The position numbers and the translations under genes are program-made. The notes beneath the pieces were generated by a model. That model was not told where the DNA came from, searched no databases, and saw nothing but the letters and a program-made list of their open reading frames with translations. This document shows positions 30,124 to 39,796 of a DNA stretch of 64,000 bases, in pieces. How positions within the stretch are numbered: the stretch's first letter is position 1; each line of letters begins with the position of its first letter. Source of the stretch: an uncultured Erysipelotrichaceae bacterium (GTDB lineage: Bacteria > Bacillota_I > Bacilli_A > Erysipelotrichales > Coprobacillaceae); NCBI GenBank assembly GCA_910588075.1, contig CAJUOS010000004.1, forward strand, positions 25,958-89,957, read 5' to 3'.

Positions 30124-32597
30124 TATTCAAATCCTTTGACTTCATAACCAGCATCTTCTACTGCCTTTTTTAAAGTACTTTCGTTAATTGCTTTTTCTAA
30201 TTCAAGATAAGCACATTTGTTTTTCAAATCAACAGTTGCTTTTACTCCTTCAAGACTATTTAATGCTTTTTCCACATGTGCTTGACAATGTGCACACATC
30301 ATTCCTTCAATATTCATTTTTTTCATTTCATGTTCCTCCTGTTTTTCTTTTTGAATATATTTTGGTTTAAAAAATCTTAATCTTAATGCATTAGTTACAA
30401 CAAATACCGAACTCAAACTCATTGCTGCTGCTCCAAACATTGGATCCAATAACCACCCAAAAACAGTATAGAATAGCCCTGCTGCTATTGGTATTCCAAT
30501 AACATTATAGAAAAATGCCCAAAATAAATTTTGTTTAACATTTTTAATAACTGCATGACTTAACTCAATAGCAACAAAAACATCATTCAAATCATTTTTC
30601 ATTAAAACAATATCAGCACTATCCATCGCAATATCTGTTCCTGATGTCATTGCAATTCCCACATCTGCTCGCATCAATGCAGGAGCATCATTAATTCCAT
30701 CTCCAACCATAATAACACGATGTCCCTTTTCTTGTAAATCTCTTACATGCTTTTCTTTATCCTGAGGTAGAACCTCCGCTATAGTTTGAATACCTAATTG
30801 ATTTCCTATTGCCAAAGCTGTTAAAGCATTATCCCCAGTTAACATATATATTGATAAACCTCTTCTTTTTAATAAATCAATAGCTTGTTGACTAGTAGAT
30901 TTTAAAACATCACTTACAACAATAAGACCAATTATTTTTCCATCATAAGCATAATATAGTGGTGTTTTCCCAACCTCAGCAAACTTTTGTGATTGTTGAT
31001 AAACTTGAGATAAATCAATATTATTTTCTTGCATTAAACGTTTATTTCCAGAAAGAAGAATTTTTTGCTGATAAATTCCTTTCAAGCCTTGTCCTTGAAT
31101 CATTTCAAATGACTCTAAGTGTCCTATTTTTACATTCTTTTCATGAACATAATCAACAATAGCTTTAGCAAGAGGATGTTGTGACGCTGTTTCAATTGTC
31201 CCAGCCAATTGTAATAATTCATGTTCAGATATTGCTTGTGTAACAATATCGGTAACTTGTGGTTTCCCTTGTGTAATTGTTCCTGTCTTATCTAAAACAA
31301 TTGTATCTGCTTGAGATAATAATTCTAGATTTTCTGCTGACTTGATAAGAATTCCTAATTGTGCTCCTTTACCAGTGCCAACCATAATAGCTGTTGGTGT
31401 TGCTAAACCTAAAGCACATGGGCAAGAAATAACCAAAACAGCAATAGCACAAGTTAAAGCAAAGTGAAATGTTTGACCTACAAGTAACCAAGCTATAAAA
31501 GTTACTAATGAAATCAGAATAACTGCAGGAACAAAAATTCCACTTATTTTATCAGCTAATTTAGCAATAGGTGCTTTTGAAGAACTGGCATCTTCTACTA
31601 ATTGAATAATTTGAGATAAAACTGTATCTTGACTTGTATGTGTAACTTTTACTTGTATATAACCTGCTATATTCATAGTTGCTCCAATAACTTTATCTTC
31701 AACAGATTTATCAACAGGTAAGCTCTCTCCAGTTAACATGGATTCATCTACTGATGTCTGCCCTTTTATAATAATTCCATCAACAGGAATATTTTGTCCA
31801 GGTTTCACAATAACAATATCATTAATTTTAACTTCTTCAATAGGGACAACAACTTCAATACCATCTCTTAATAATATAGCTGTTGATGGCATTAAATTCA
31901 TCAATTTTTCAATTGCTTCTGATGTTTTCTTTTTAGAACGTGATTCCAAATATTTTCCTAATGAAATCAATGTTAAAATCATTCCTGCTGATTCAAAATA
32001 TAATTGCATCATATAAGAATGAGCTATACCCATATGTCCATGTCCTAACTCATATCCCATCATAAATATAGCATAAATACTGTAAATAGCAGCAGCACTT
32101 GATCCCATAGCAATCAATGTATCCATATTTGGACTTTTATGAAGCAAAGATTTAAAACCTCTTTGAAAATAACCTCTATTAAAATACATGATTGGCAATG
32201 TTAAAAACAATTGTGTTAAAGCAAATACCATAACATTTTCATGTCCCAATAAAAATGCAGGTAATGGAGCACCCATCATATGTCCCATAGATATATAGAA
32301 AAGTGGTAAAAGAAAAGCAAATGATAAAATTAATGATTTTTTCTTATCTTCCATTTTATCTTCTTTATTTTCTTTTTGAATATTTTCTTTTTCTAATAAT
32401 GCTTTATATCCTGCATTTTCCACTGTTTGCATAATGAAAGTATCATTAATTTTATGTTCATCATATTCAACAATCATATTATTATTTAATAAATTTACAT
32501 TAACTTCTTGTACGCCATCTATTTTTCTAACAGCTTTATCTATTGTTGCACTACAAGCACTACAACTCATACCAATAATATCATATTTTTGTTTCAT
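30123..32597 (-). CDS. copA: copper-translocating P1B-type ATPase
   Basis: This protein of 824 residues exports copper. It has an N-terminal metal-binding domain ([12 protein letters not shown]), eight membrane segments with the transport motif [10 protein letters not shown], the phosphorylation motif DKTGTIT, hinge [10 protein letters not shown], and a second metal-binding domain fused at the C-terminus after about residue 755 ([12 protein letters not shown]). A C-terminal extra domain is less usual; in many genomes it is a separate CopZ chaperone, so this reads as a CopA-CopZ fusion. ATG 32597 follows GGGAGGTG. It is first in the copA-csoR operon. Confidence 0.93.
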   Translation of the reverse strand: MKQKYDIIGMSCSACSATIDKAVRKIDGVQEVNVNLLNNNMIVEYDEHKINDTFIMQTVENAGYKALLEKENIQKENKEDKMEDKKKSLILSFAFLLPLFYISMGHMMGAPLPAFLLGHENVMVFALTQLFLTLPIMYFNRGYFQRGFKSLLHKSPNMDTLIAMGSSAAAIYSIYAIFMMGYELGHGHMGIAHSYMMQLYFESAGMILTLISLGKYLESRSKKKTSEAIEKLMNLMPSTAILLRDGIEVVVPIEEVKINDIVIVKPGQNIPVDGIIIKGQTSVDESMLTGESLPVDKSVEDKVIGATMNIAGYIQVKVTHTSQDTVLSQIIQLVEDASSSKAPIAKLADKISGIFVPAVILISLVTFIAWLLVGQTFHFALTCAIAVLVISCPCALGLATPTAIMVGTGKGAQLGILIKSAENLELLSQADTIVLDKTGTITQGKPQVTDIVTQAISEHELLQLAGTIETASQHPLAKAIVDYVHEKNVKIGHLESFEMIQGQGLKGIYQQKILLSGNKRLMQENNIDLSQVYQQSQKFAEVGKTPLYYAYDGKIIGLIVVSDVLKSTSQQAIDLLKRRGLSIYMLTGDNALTALAIGNQLGIQTIAEVLPQDKEKHVRDLQEKGHRVIMVGDGINDAPALMRADVGIAMTSGTDIAMDSADIVLMKNDLNDVFVAIELSHAVIKNVKQNLFWAFFYNVIGIPIAAGLFYTVFGWLLDPMFGAAAMSLSSVFVVTNALRLRFFKPKYIQKEKQEEHEMKKMNIEGMMCAHCQAHVEKALNSLEGVKATVDLKNKCAYLELEKAINESTLKKAVEDAGYEVKGFE

Positions 32598-32610
32598 ATA
32601 AGCACCTCCC

Positions 32611-32659
32611 ACCCCTATGGGGTATATTATTATTATACCTTTATTTTTATTATTGTCAA
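32611..32659 (-). promoter_or_regulatory. copA promoter with CsoR operator
   Basis: On the minus strand a consensus TTGACA (32654-32659) and TATAAT (32632-32637) are 16 bp apart. The transcription start near 32625 runs into the palindrome ACCCCTATGGGGT (32611-32623), which matches the GC-tract operator of CsoR. Bound CsoR would block initiation. Confidence 0.85.
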
Positions 32660-32827
32660 ATTAAATAATAAATAACATATAGACTTATCCTGTAAAGGCG
32701 TGTTACTATACAAATCTTTTAATTTCTAAAAGCGAAAAATCATAAATCTTTCATCTCCCCTGATATGATGACCGCCCTGTAAACAATGTCAATAATTAAG
32801 TGCTTATATGGGAGTTTTTTATATTGA

Positions 32828-33076
32828 GAAGAAAAAATAAATACAGCAGGTAGAATTGCGAGGAATTGGGTTAAACGATATAAGGCATTTGGTGGTGATG
32901 TATTTGATAACGTGTTTAAAGGTAATCCTAACACACATCTTTTATTTCATTCAGATGGAGTATTTCAATATACAAGTCCTGCATTCATTAATATGTTTAG
33001 GGAACAAAGAATGCCACAAAGTATGTCAAGAGTTCGCTGCTACATAGACAATGCTCCTATTGAAGCAAATAACTAA
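32828..33076 (+). pseudogene. IS3-family transposase remnant
   Basis: One forward frame reads an OrfA-like helix-turn-helix end (RNWVKRYKAFGG) directly joined to an OrfB-like integrase end: HLLFHSDGVFQYTSPAF (the middle catalytic Asp), then MPQSMSRVRCYIDNAPIEAN (the last catalytic Glu), then stop. Typical IS3 proteins have about 200 residues between these parts, so an internal deletion is likely. Upstream, 32660-32827 is AT-rich DNA without a gene. Confidence 0.6.
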
Positions 33077-33081
33077 TGTAT

Positions 33082-33249
33082 AAAGAAAATTTTATATAAT
33101 AGCAATGCTTTGAACGTGCAAAAAACTGGATCTTATATTCACAGAACAGATATGAAAGCTATGATTTAGATATAGAATATACAGATTCAATAAAAATGGA
33201 AAAATCAGATTTATCATTTGATGATGATATAGATGAATTTTATAAATAA
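33082..33249 (+). pseudogene. unidentified C-terminal gene fragment
   Basis: A start-less frame ends ERAKNWILYSQNRYESYD...DLSFDDDIDEFYK and then stops. It is acidic and follows the IS3 remnant in a different frame, so it seems to be the tail of another gene left by a deletion. The family is not recognised. Confidence 0.3.
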
Positions 33250-33414
33250 AGAAAAAATAAAAGGAGGAGAATGCAACCAGACACCACTTTTCCTCATAGA
33301 ATTTTAAAAAGGATTCGAAATTTTTATATCAAATCCTCAATGGTTTTAAAGATATTTTTGCCTTATCTCCTAATTAGGTTAAAATATTATAATTGTTCTT
33401 TTTATACATTTTAT

Positions 33415-33771
33415 TTATTGAATACTACGACAGTCTTTTGTTAGAAGATAACTAAGATAATAACCAAGTAAAAATAGGATAAGGCTTAATATATTCATAG
33501 ATGGTTGTATATATTGCTTAAAAATTCCTAAGAAATCTATTGATGGCAGCATAAACATAACTATTAAAATTAATAATATGACAAATATCATTATATCAAT
33601 AAAATCAATTGCTTTATCTCTTAACTGAAATCCAAATATAAATCCAATTGGTAACATAAGGAATATTGAAAAAGGATTTAAGCTATTCATTTTTAACAAA
33701 TAATAAATAAATAAAATAATTATAATTAAAATGAATTTAATAATTTTTTTAACTTGATAATTTTGTTTCAA
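33415..33771 (-). CDS. small membrane protein, unknown
   Basis: This 118-residue protein has four hydrophobic segments (about 10-27, 33-48, 55-75 and 88-112) and no recognised family. A TTG at 33771 follows GGGAGGAGG with 8-bp spacing and overlaps the end of the secreted-protein gene; an ATG at 33795 has no ribosome binding site, so I prefer the TTG. The overlap suggests coupled translation with the secreted protein, and possibly a joint function at the membrane. Confidence 0.6.
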   Translation of the reverse strand: MKQNYQVKKIIKFILIIIILFIYYLLKMNSLNPFSIFLMLPIGFIFGFQLRDKAIDFIDIMIFVILLILIVMFMLPSIDFLGIFKQYIQPSMNILSLILFLLGYYLSYLLTKDCRSIQ

Positions 33772-34399
33772 GAGTATAACCTCCTCCCATTCCATTTATA
33801 ATTGCTTTTGCAGTTGAAAAAACATAAACACCAGAGGACTCTGTTTTAGGTAAATCAGAAACAAAATCCCAACCTGTACTGTAATTAAAGGAATTAGATG
33901 TTGGTTTTTCATTTAAAGTACATTTTCTATCATTAATCCAATTTCCTTGTTTAGCTAAAACTTCTCTATTTTCAAAACGTGCAGAATAACTAGTTGATGT
34001 ACATTTCCAATTCCCTTGAACAGATGTTACTTTGATTTTAGGCTGTGCTGTAGTTCCACCCTTTTGATAATCATATCTAAGATAGGCAACAAAAGCTCCA
34101 TTATTTTTTGAAGCATCATCATAAGCAAGTGGATTAATACCACCAAGTTCGAGAATATCAAATTTAATTTGAACTTCTTTCGTGAAATCATTTGAAATAT
34201 TAAATGATAATAAGGATGCTTTTGTAGATATAGTCTCTGTATTTATTTCTATTATTTTAATAGCTACTTCTTCTTGTGTATCATTATTTATTACTCTCAT
34301 ATAGTCTTCATAATTAATTTCATTAGCTGAAACATTATGTACAACAGTTAAAAGTAAAAAAGAGATTGAAATTAATAACATAATTATTTTTCTTTTCAT
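33749..34399 (-). CDS. secreted protein of unknown function
   Basis: This 216-residue protein has a signal peptide (KRKIIMLLISISFLLLTVV, cleavage expected near VSA-N at residue 26). The mature part is polar, with several Tyr/Trp-rich segments and a Cys pair, and looks beta-rich. I do not recognise it. It is followed by, and overlaps, a small membrane protein gene. Next to transposon debris on the downstream side, the pair may be accessory DNA, but base composition does not stand out. Confidence 0.65.
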   Translation of the reverse strand: MKRKIIMLLISISFLLLTVVHNVSANEINYEDYMRVINNDTQEEVAIKIIEINTETISTKASLLSFNISNDFTKEVQIKFDILELGGINPLAYDDASKNNGAFVAYLRYDYQKGGTTAQPKIKVTSVQGNWKCTSTSYSARFENREVLAKQGNWINDRKCTLNEKPTSNSFNYSTGWDFVSDLPKTESSGVYVFSTAKAIINGMGGGYTLETKLSS

Positions 34400-34439
34400 A
34401 TTAAAATCATACCTTTCTTTGTAATTGTTTTTGAAACTA

Positions 34440-34840
34440 TCATATCAATATAATAAATTTTTTATAGATGAGATTATTTTAAGATATAAATTTATTTCTT
34501 AATTATATTATATACTAAAGTAGAAAAGATAATAAGGCTTATAATAATTTAGAAATTATAGTATAATATATATATCGTATTTGATAAAGATGAGTGTAAT
34601 TGTAAGATAAAAAAAGAAAATATAAATGTAAGAGAATATATAGTATGTTATTTCTATATTCAATTCATGAAAGAACATAAAATCTATTGTTCTCATATAA
34701 TTTGTACTTGTTGAGGATTTGTTAAGAAAAGTACATAAATAATTTTAATTTGTTTATAAACTTAATGTTATTTTATGAAAGATGATATCTAAATTTATGT
34801 GATGTACTGATAATAAATATTATTCACATATCTTTAAAAT
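34440..34840. other. intergenic region without a recognised gene
   Basis: The 514-bp gap between the secreted protein and aspartate kinase holds AT-rich sequence with no frame that has both a ribosome binding site and family resemblance. On the minus strand it should contain the promoter of the secreted-protein gene. Confidence 0.5.
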
Positions 34841-34843
34841 TAA

Positions 34844-34865
34844 AGCGAGGTAAATTTACCTCGCT
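34844..34865 (-). terminator. terminator of aspartate kinase gene
   Basis: AGCGAGGTAAATTTACCTCGCT is a perfect 22-bp palindrome; on the minus strand it is followed by TTTAATTTT, 49 bp beyond the stop. Confidence 0.8.
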
Positions 34866-34913
34866 ACTTATTTAAAGATTTTCAATATATACAGCTATTA
34901 TTTAAAGCACCTA

Positions 34914-36227
34914 TTAATCAATAAATTCATTATAAATAGCTTTAACAGCTTGATTGAAATAACAATTACGTACACCAATAATAATATTTAACTCACTTGA
35001 TCCTTGATCTATCATTTTTATATTAATATTTTTTTGTGCCAGTGCATTAAATATTCTAGCTGCTGTTCCACGACTAGCTTTCATACCACGACCAACAACA
35101 GCAATAAGCGCTAAATCTGATTCTAAAACAATAGAATCTGGTTGTACTGCACGATGAATACCTGCAAGAATATCTTGTTCTTTATCAATAAACTCATCTG
35201 TATTGACAATAACTGTCATAGTATCAATACCTGAAGGTATATGTTCAAATGATAATTGATGATCTTCAAAGACTTGTAAAACTCTACGTCCAAAACCAAT
35301 TTCAGAGTTCATCATATCCTTTTCAATCATAACAGTTGCAAAACCTTTTTTCCCTGCAATTCCTGTAATAACATGAGCTGGTTTATGACATGTACTTTCA
35401 ACAATAAGTGTTCCTGGATCTGTTGGACTATTAGTATTCTTAATATTAATAGGAATACCTTCTTTACGTACTGGGAAAACTGAATTTTCATGTAAAACAG
35501 AAGCCCCCATATAAGATAATTCTCGTAATTCTTTATATGTAATTGTTTGAATAACTGCTGGATTTTTAATAATTCTTGGATCTGCAATCAAAAAACCTGA
35601 AACATCAGTCCAATTTTCATATAAATCAACTTTACCATTTTTAGCAACAATTGAACCTGTAACATCAGAACCACCTCTTGAAAATGCTTTAATTGTTTGT
35701 GTTCCATCATTTAATGATCCATAAAATCCAGGTATAACTGCATATTCTACATTTGCTAGTTTTTCTGATAAAATAGGGTCAGTCATTTCAATATCATAAT
35801 TACCATGTTCATCAATAAAAATAACATCTTTTGCATCAATAAACTCAAATCCTAAATAATGAGCCAACAACATTCCATTTAAGTATTCTCCACGACTTGC
35901 TGCATAATCTTCACCTAATTTTTTTTCAAAATTATCTTGAATTATTTGAAATTCATTATCTAAAGATATATCTAATTTTAACCCATCAATAATATCTTGA
36001 TATCTTGCTTTTATTTCTTCAAATGTAGCATGAAATTCACTTTTATTGGTAGCATTATATGCTTTATATAATAAATCAGTAACTTTTGTATCTTCTTTAA
36101 ATCTTTTACCTGGTGCACTTGGTACTACAAATCTTCTTTCTTTATCAGATTGAATAATATCATAAACTTTTTGAAATTGTGTTGCATCAGCTAAAGACGA
36201 TCCCCCAAATTTAACAACTTTACTCAT
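34914..36227 (-). CDS. aspartate kinase
   Basis: This 437-residue enzyme phosphorylates aspartate, the first step to lysine, threonine and methionine. The N-terminal KVVKFGGSSLADATQF and FSRGGSDVTGSIVAKN motifs form the amino-acid kinase site (about 1-280), and two ACT regulatory domains follow (about 300-437; VGRGMKASRGTAARIFNAL and INIKMIDQGSSELNI). A large insertion typical of monofunctional class members is absent. It stands alone; no downstream lysine or threonine pathway gene is nearby. No lysine riboswitch or T-box is seen in its short leader. Confidence 0.93.
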   Translation of the reverse strand: MSKVVKFGGSSLADATQFQKVYDIIQSDKERRFVVPSAPGKRFKEDTKVTDLLYKAYNATNKSEFHATFEEIKARYQDIIDGLKLDISLDNEFQIIQDNFEKKLGEDYAASRGEYLNGMLLAHYLGFEFIDAKDVIFIDEHGNYDIEMTDPILSEKLANVEYAVIPGFYGSLNDGTQTIKAFSRGGSDVTGSIVAKNGKVDLYENWTDVSGFLIADPRIIKNPAVIQTITYKELRELSYMGASVLHENSVFPVRKEGIPINIKNTNSPTDPGTLIVESTCHKPAHVITGIAGKKGFATVMIEKDMMNSEIGFGRRVLQVFEDHQLSFEHIPSGIDTMTVIVNTDEFIDKEQDILAGIHRAVQPDSIVLESDLALIAVVGRGMKASRGTAARIFNALAQKNINIKMIDQGSSELNIIIGVRNCYFNQAVKAIYNEFID

Positions 36228-36283
36228 TCTTTTCCCCCACTTTCATTATGTAATAATAAGAATACATTATTCTTTTGATTTTA

Positions 36284-36586
36284 TCAACTTTTTTTAATGG
36301 ATTTCATAATATTTATACAATCTTGTAAGACAATAAAACATAATATAGGAAAAACAATAAATGATAGAGGATGAAATGAAAATGCTCCTTTAAAGTCAAA
36401 ATGAAGGAGATGAATACAAGCTCTTGTCATACCACACAAAAAACATTCAATACCAAATAATCCTTTTATTATGCAAAGAGATTGGTGATCCATAAAATAA
36501 ACTGGTTGTATAATGATAAAAAGATATAAACTAATATAGAAAAACATTCTCAAAAAAGAGAATGTTCGATACTGATATAATTTCAT
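36284..36586 (-). CDS. DUF2752 membrane protein
   Basis: This small protein of 100 residues has two to three hydrophobic segments and the DUF2752 signature CFLCGMTRACIHLLHFDFKGAFSFHPLSF (Cys-x2-Cys-Gly-x-Thr-Arg, then a His-Pro-Leu). Function unknown. The ATG at 36586 overlaps the stop of the TM2 gene upstream as TGATG, so the two are co-translated; pairing of DUF2752 and TM2 genes is common. Confidence 0.8.
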   Translation of the reverse strand: MKLYQYRTFSFLRMFFYISLYLFIIIQPVYFMDHQSLCIIKGLFGIECFLCGMTRACIHLLHFDFKGAFSFHPLSFIVFPILCFIVLQDCINIMKSIKKS

Positions 36587-37002
36587 CACTCTATAAAATT
36601 TCCATCTACATCTCTATCTATACTACCAACTAAAATAAGAATACCTTCAATAAATCCCCAAAAACTTGCTACCATTGTTGTTAAACCACAACTAAAAATA
36701 CCACCAAAAAATAATGATAGTTGAATAACACCTTTTGAACTATATCCCAAATAAAAATTATGAATACCTAAACCACCTAAAAAGATTCCTAATAATCCAG
36801 CTGTTATTTTATATTTAGGCGAAACAATTTTGACAACTTCTGGTGGTATTTGAAAACCACATGTTGGACAAATATTAGTACCTGGTTCTATTTCTGCCCC
36901 ACAATTTTGACAATGTTTTTGAAGACTTTTCATTTTTGTTCCACAATCAGAACAATACATAGCATTACTTTCTAACTTTTTTCCACAATTTTGACAATAC
37001 AT
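36586..37002 (-). CDS. zinc-ribbon TM2-domain protein
   Basis: This 138-residue protein has two N-terminal zinc ribbons (CQNCGKKL..CSDCGTKM and CQNCGAEI..CPTCGFQI, about 1-50) and a C-terminal TM2 domain of two membrane helices (about 65-130; GIFLGGLGIHNFYLGYSSKG is its core). Function is unknown. It starts 2 bp downstream of the GNAT gene. Confidence 0.85.
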   Translation of the reverse strand: MYCQNCGKKLESNAMYCSDCGTKMKSLQKHCQNCGAEIEPGTNICPTCGFQIPPEVVKIVSPKYKITAGLLGIFLGGLGIHNFYLGYSSKGVIQLSLFFGGIFSCGLTTMVASFWGFIEGILILVGSIDRDVDGNFIE

Positions 37003-37004
37003 AT

Positions 37005-37541
37005 TTACTTCTCACTTTCTTTTTGACAATGACATTGATAAACTCTATGAAACAAATCACTTTTTATATTTAAAAATTGTTCATGACTTAATAAATGAGG
37101 ATAGCTCATCATATATAATTCTTCTCCATCAATATTTTTTCTAAATGATGGTTGTTTATAATGAAATGAATTCAAACACCATTGATGCCTTTGATAAAAC
37201 TGTATGCGTCTATTTGTTAATTCATTCTTATTTTCTTCAACTTCTAAAACCATAAAATGATTTGGATAAATATCTTTTAATGTTTCTAAAAAAATACCTC
37301 CAATTCCTTGTCCACGTATTTTTTTATTAACTGCAAAATTTTCTAAAAATATATAATCATTAAATTCCCAAACAATAAGTGCTGCTATAATTTGTAAATC
37401 CTTTTCTTCTATATAAATTTTAAATTCATGATTATAAAATAATTGTAAAAATGAATCAAATAAACGTAATTCACTAGGAATAAAGGACTCTTCAAATAAT
37501 TGATATATTTGTTTTAATTGAGATTGTTCTGCTAATTTCAT
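37005..37541 (-). CDS. GNAT family N-acetyltransferase
   Basis: This protein of 178 residues has the acetyl-CoA loop NKKIRGQGIGGIFLETLK (about 84-101, R-x-x-G-x-G pattern). The ATG 37541 follows AAGGTGATAAAG; the longer frame to 37616 overlaps the preceding gene and lacks a ribosome binding site. The acetylated substrate is unknown. Confidence 0.85.
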   Translation of the reverse strand: MKLAEQSQLKQIYQLFEESFIPSELRLFDSFLQLFYNHEFKIYIEEKDLQIIAALIVWEFNDYIFLENFAVNKKIRGQGIGGIFLETLKDIYPNHFMVLEVEENKNELTNRRIQFYQRHQWCLNSFHYKQPSFRKNIDGEELYMMSYPHLLSHEQFLNIKSDLFHRVYQCHCQKESEK

Positions 37542-37597
37542 CTTTATCACCTTGTATATTATTTTAACATAATTAAAAGAACATACAAGAGTATGTT

Positions 37598-37957
37598 CTA
37601 AAATTCTTCTTTCCATAAACCATGTAAATTACAATAACCATATACCTCTAATGGAATATCTCCTTCAGAAATTTCAAATGTAACAATTGGTGTATCTAAA
37701 TGTGTCAATAACTTATATTGTCCACCCTGTTTTGTCTTTAAGAAAATCATTGAAATATGATGTTCAGGTGTCATTGGATGCATCACATCACCAATTTTTA
37801 CTTTCACTTGATTTTTTTCTTGTGTGATAACTGGTGTATGCTTTTCACCAGCTCCTTCATGTTTTTCTACATAAACTTGTGTAAAATCATCATGATTAAA
37901 TTCATCTTGATCTAATTGTATAAAGAAATGCTTATCGTTATTTTTATATAATTGCAT
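37598..37957 (-). CDS. superoxide reductase-like (desulfoferrodoxin iron-binding domain)
   Basis: This 119-residue protein matches the neelaredoxin-type ferrous centre domain of desulfoferrodoxin: GEKHTPVI (Glu-Lys-His), DVMHPMTPEHHISMI (two His) and YCNLHGLW (Cys and His ligands). The N-terminal rubredoxin-like Dx domain is absent. Superoxide reductases protect anaerobes by reducing superoxide to peroxide. The ATG follows GGGAGTG. It supports an anaerobic lifestyle. Confidence 0.88.
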   Translation of the reverse strand: MQLYKNNDKHFFIQLDQDEFNHDDFTQVYVEKHEGAGEKHTPVITQEKNQVKVKIGDVMHPMTPEHHISMIFLKTKQGGQYKLLTHLDTPIVTFEISEGDIPLEVYGYCNLHGLWKEEF

Positions 37958-38019
37958 ATTATCACTCCCATTATATTATGGAGTCCTTTGTTTATTTTAT
38001 ACTTCAAAATAATTAATTT

Positions 38020-38271
38020 TTATTTTTTTATAATATGTGCAGTAATAATAGTATAACTATATGAATTAATTGTGATTTTTATATTATCTACTTCACAATA
38101 CCAATTTTTACCTTGCTTATATATATAACAATTTTTATCACATACTTTCTCTTTACAATATTCAACCACATCATTCGTATCTAAGTTTAAATTCTTTTTA
38201 ATTCGATTAACACCCATTTCAGTTGTATGAATTTTATCTAAATGAGATAATAATATTTCTTTTTTCTCCAT
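38020..38271 (-). CDS. DUF3781 protein
   Basis: This small protein of 83 residues reads as DUF3781: LSHLDKIHTTEMGVNRIKKNL at the start and VDNIKITINSYSYTIITAHIIKK at the end. Function unknown. I place the start at ATG 38271 behind a GGAGAGAG sequence; a TTG at 38295 in frame is an alternative. It follows a DUF1905 gene by a few bases. Confidence 0.75.
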   Translation of the reverse strand: MEKKEILLSHLDKIHTTEMGVNRIKKNLNLDTNDVVEYCKEKVCDKNCYIYKQGKNWYCEVDNIKITINSYSYTIITAHIIKK

Positions 38272-38297
38272 ATATTCAGTCTCTCTCCTATTCAAAA

Positions 38298-38591
38298 TTA
38301 TATATCTTTTCTTTCATAAACTGTTATTTCAACCTCATCACCTTCAGATTTATTTAACTGTTGACGAATTGATTTTAACATTCCAATAATATAACAAATA
38401 CTTCCATCAGAATTTTTTATCCCCATGTTGACAATGCTTCCATCATATGGAATACCATCAAATGTTACATGAACTTTCACTCTACCCTTTCCAAATTCTT
38501 TACGAATATCATATGGAAATTCTATATATGCTCCACCTTTATTAGGAACAATATGAATTTTTGCTTTAAATTTATATAGACGATTTGTCAT
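38298..38591 (-). CDS. DUF1905 protein
   Basis: This 97-residue beta-barrel-like protein matches DUF1905 (YKFKAKIHIVPNKGGAYIEFPYDI at the start, with the GRVKVHVTFDG and DEVEITVYER blocks). Function is unknown. The ATG follows AAAGGAAA. It is probably in an operon with the DUF3781 gene downstream. Confidence 0.8.
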   Translation of the reverse strand: MTNRLYKFKAKIHIVPNKGGAYIEFPYDIRKEFGKGRVKVHVTFDGIPYDGSIVNMGIKNSDGSICYIIGMLKSIRQQLNKSEGDEVEITVYERKDI

Positions 38592-38630
38592 TTTATTTTC
38601 CTTTCAAATCTCATTTTAATAATAAAATCT

Positions 38631-38963
38631 TTATTTTTTATATTTTTCAAATGCTTTTTTCTCATCTAAATGAACATCTTTAAAAAATACAATAAGCCAT
38701 ACAATAATTGCTATTATAGCTATATTTTGAGAAATATAATAAGATAAAACAGCTCCTATTGCTAAGATAATAACCCAAATAAAAAAACTATTTCTTAAAT
38801 CTCTACTCATTTTTCTTTGATCATAAAATTGTCTTTCTTCTTTTGAAATAGCATTAAATCCACTTATAAAAATCGTTGCCTTTTCCTTAAAAATTGCAAA
38901 AACAATTCCAAATAACAAAAAAATCATACTTAATAAACTACAAGCAATCCATCCTATATTCAT
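38631..38963 (-). CDS. DUF3784 membrane protein
   Basis: This 110-residue protein has three hydrophobic segments and the DUF3784 block ATIFISGFNAISKEERQFYD followed by KMSRDLRN. Function unknown. ATG follows AAGGAGG and overlaps the stop of the hydrolase gene upstream by 4 bp, so the two are coupled. Confidence 0.8.
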   Translation of the reverse strand: MNIGWIACSLLSMIFLLFGIVFAIFKEKATIFISGFNAISKEERQFYDQRKMSRDLRNSFFIWVIILAIGAVLSYYISQNIAIIAIIVWLIVFFKDVHLDEKKAFEKYKK

Positions 38964-39616
38964 TTTGTTACCTCCTTATCTGTTTTTTCAATAATATCTT
39001 TTCTCCAAAAATCATATATGATATGAGATAATTCTTGAGGATTATCAACATTAACTTCATGCGAAGAATGACTAACAAATCTTAAATAACTTCCTTTAAT
39101 ATTTTGATTTAATAATTTTGAACTGTTTAAATTGGCTCTATCTTTGCTACCACATAAAATCATTGTTTGACATTTTACATTATTTAAATTTTCGGATATT
39201 TTTATATGGCTCATTGAATTCACCAAACAACAAAATTCATTTTTCATTATTCCCATTTTTTCAAAGTTTTTTTTAGGCATAAATCGAAAAACAATATTTT
39301 GTATCTTCATTAACGTTTTTGGAATTTTATAAGGTATTCCAATGATAATAATAGAATTGACTTTTTCAGGATATTCTTTTGCATATTCAAGTGCCAATAT
39401 CCCACCTAATGAAAGCCCACATAAATTCAATTTCCCTTCTTGCTTATGACAATATTCACAAAAAGCATTATATAAGTTTTGATAAGTCATTTCAGCATCA
39501 TTCATTTTATACAAATGAATACATTCAACATCTATATTATTTTTATTCAAGTCACTTTTTACATCATGCCAACTTTCATTATTTTGACCTAATCCGTGTA
39601 TTAAAATATTTTTCAT
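38960..39616 (-). CDS. alpha/beta hydrolase
   Basis: This 218-residue protein has the hydrolase fold with the oxyanion HGLGQNNESW at the start, nucleophile elbow GLSLGG (about 87-92), Asp in CGSKDRANLNSS and His in SHSSHEVNVDNP. Substrate unknown. It is followed by a coupled DUF3784 membrane protein gene. Confidence 0.85.
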   Translation of the reverse strand: MKNILIHGLGQNNESWHDVKSDLNKNNIDVECIHLYKMNDAEMTYQNLYNAFCEYCHKQEGKLNLCGLSLGGILALEYAKEYPEKVNSIIIIGIPYKIPKTLMKIQNIVFRFMPKKNFEKMGIMKNEFCCLVNSMSHIKISENLNNVKCQTMILCGSKDRANLNSSKLLNQNIKGSYLRFVSHSSHEVNVDNPQELSHIIYDFWRKDIIEKTDKEVTK

Positions 39617-39796
39617 TATATTTTCCCCACTTTCCTTTTTCTTTATTAAATAATTTTTTATTCTTTCTACATATTCATAAACATAACTTATATTTTTTCT
39701 ACTATTATGAATTTAACTTGAGATTTTAATAAGTTTTGTTTAATCTTATCATTTGCATTTATTTTCACAATAACAAAACCAATTATCCTTTATTTT

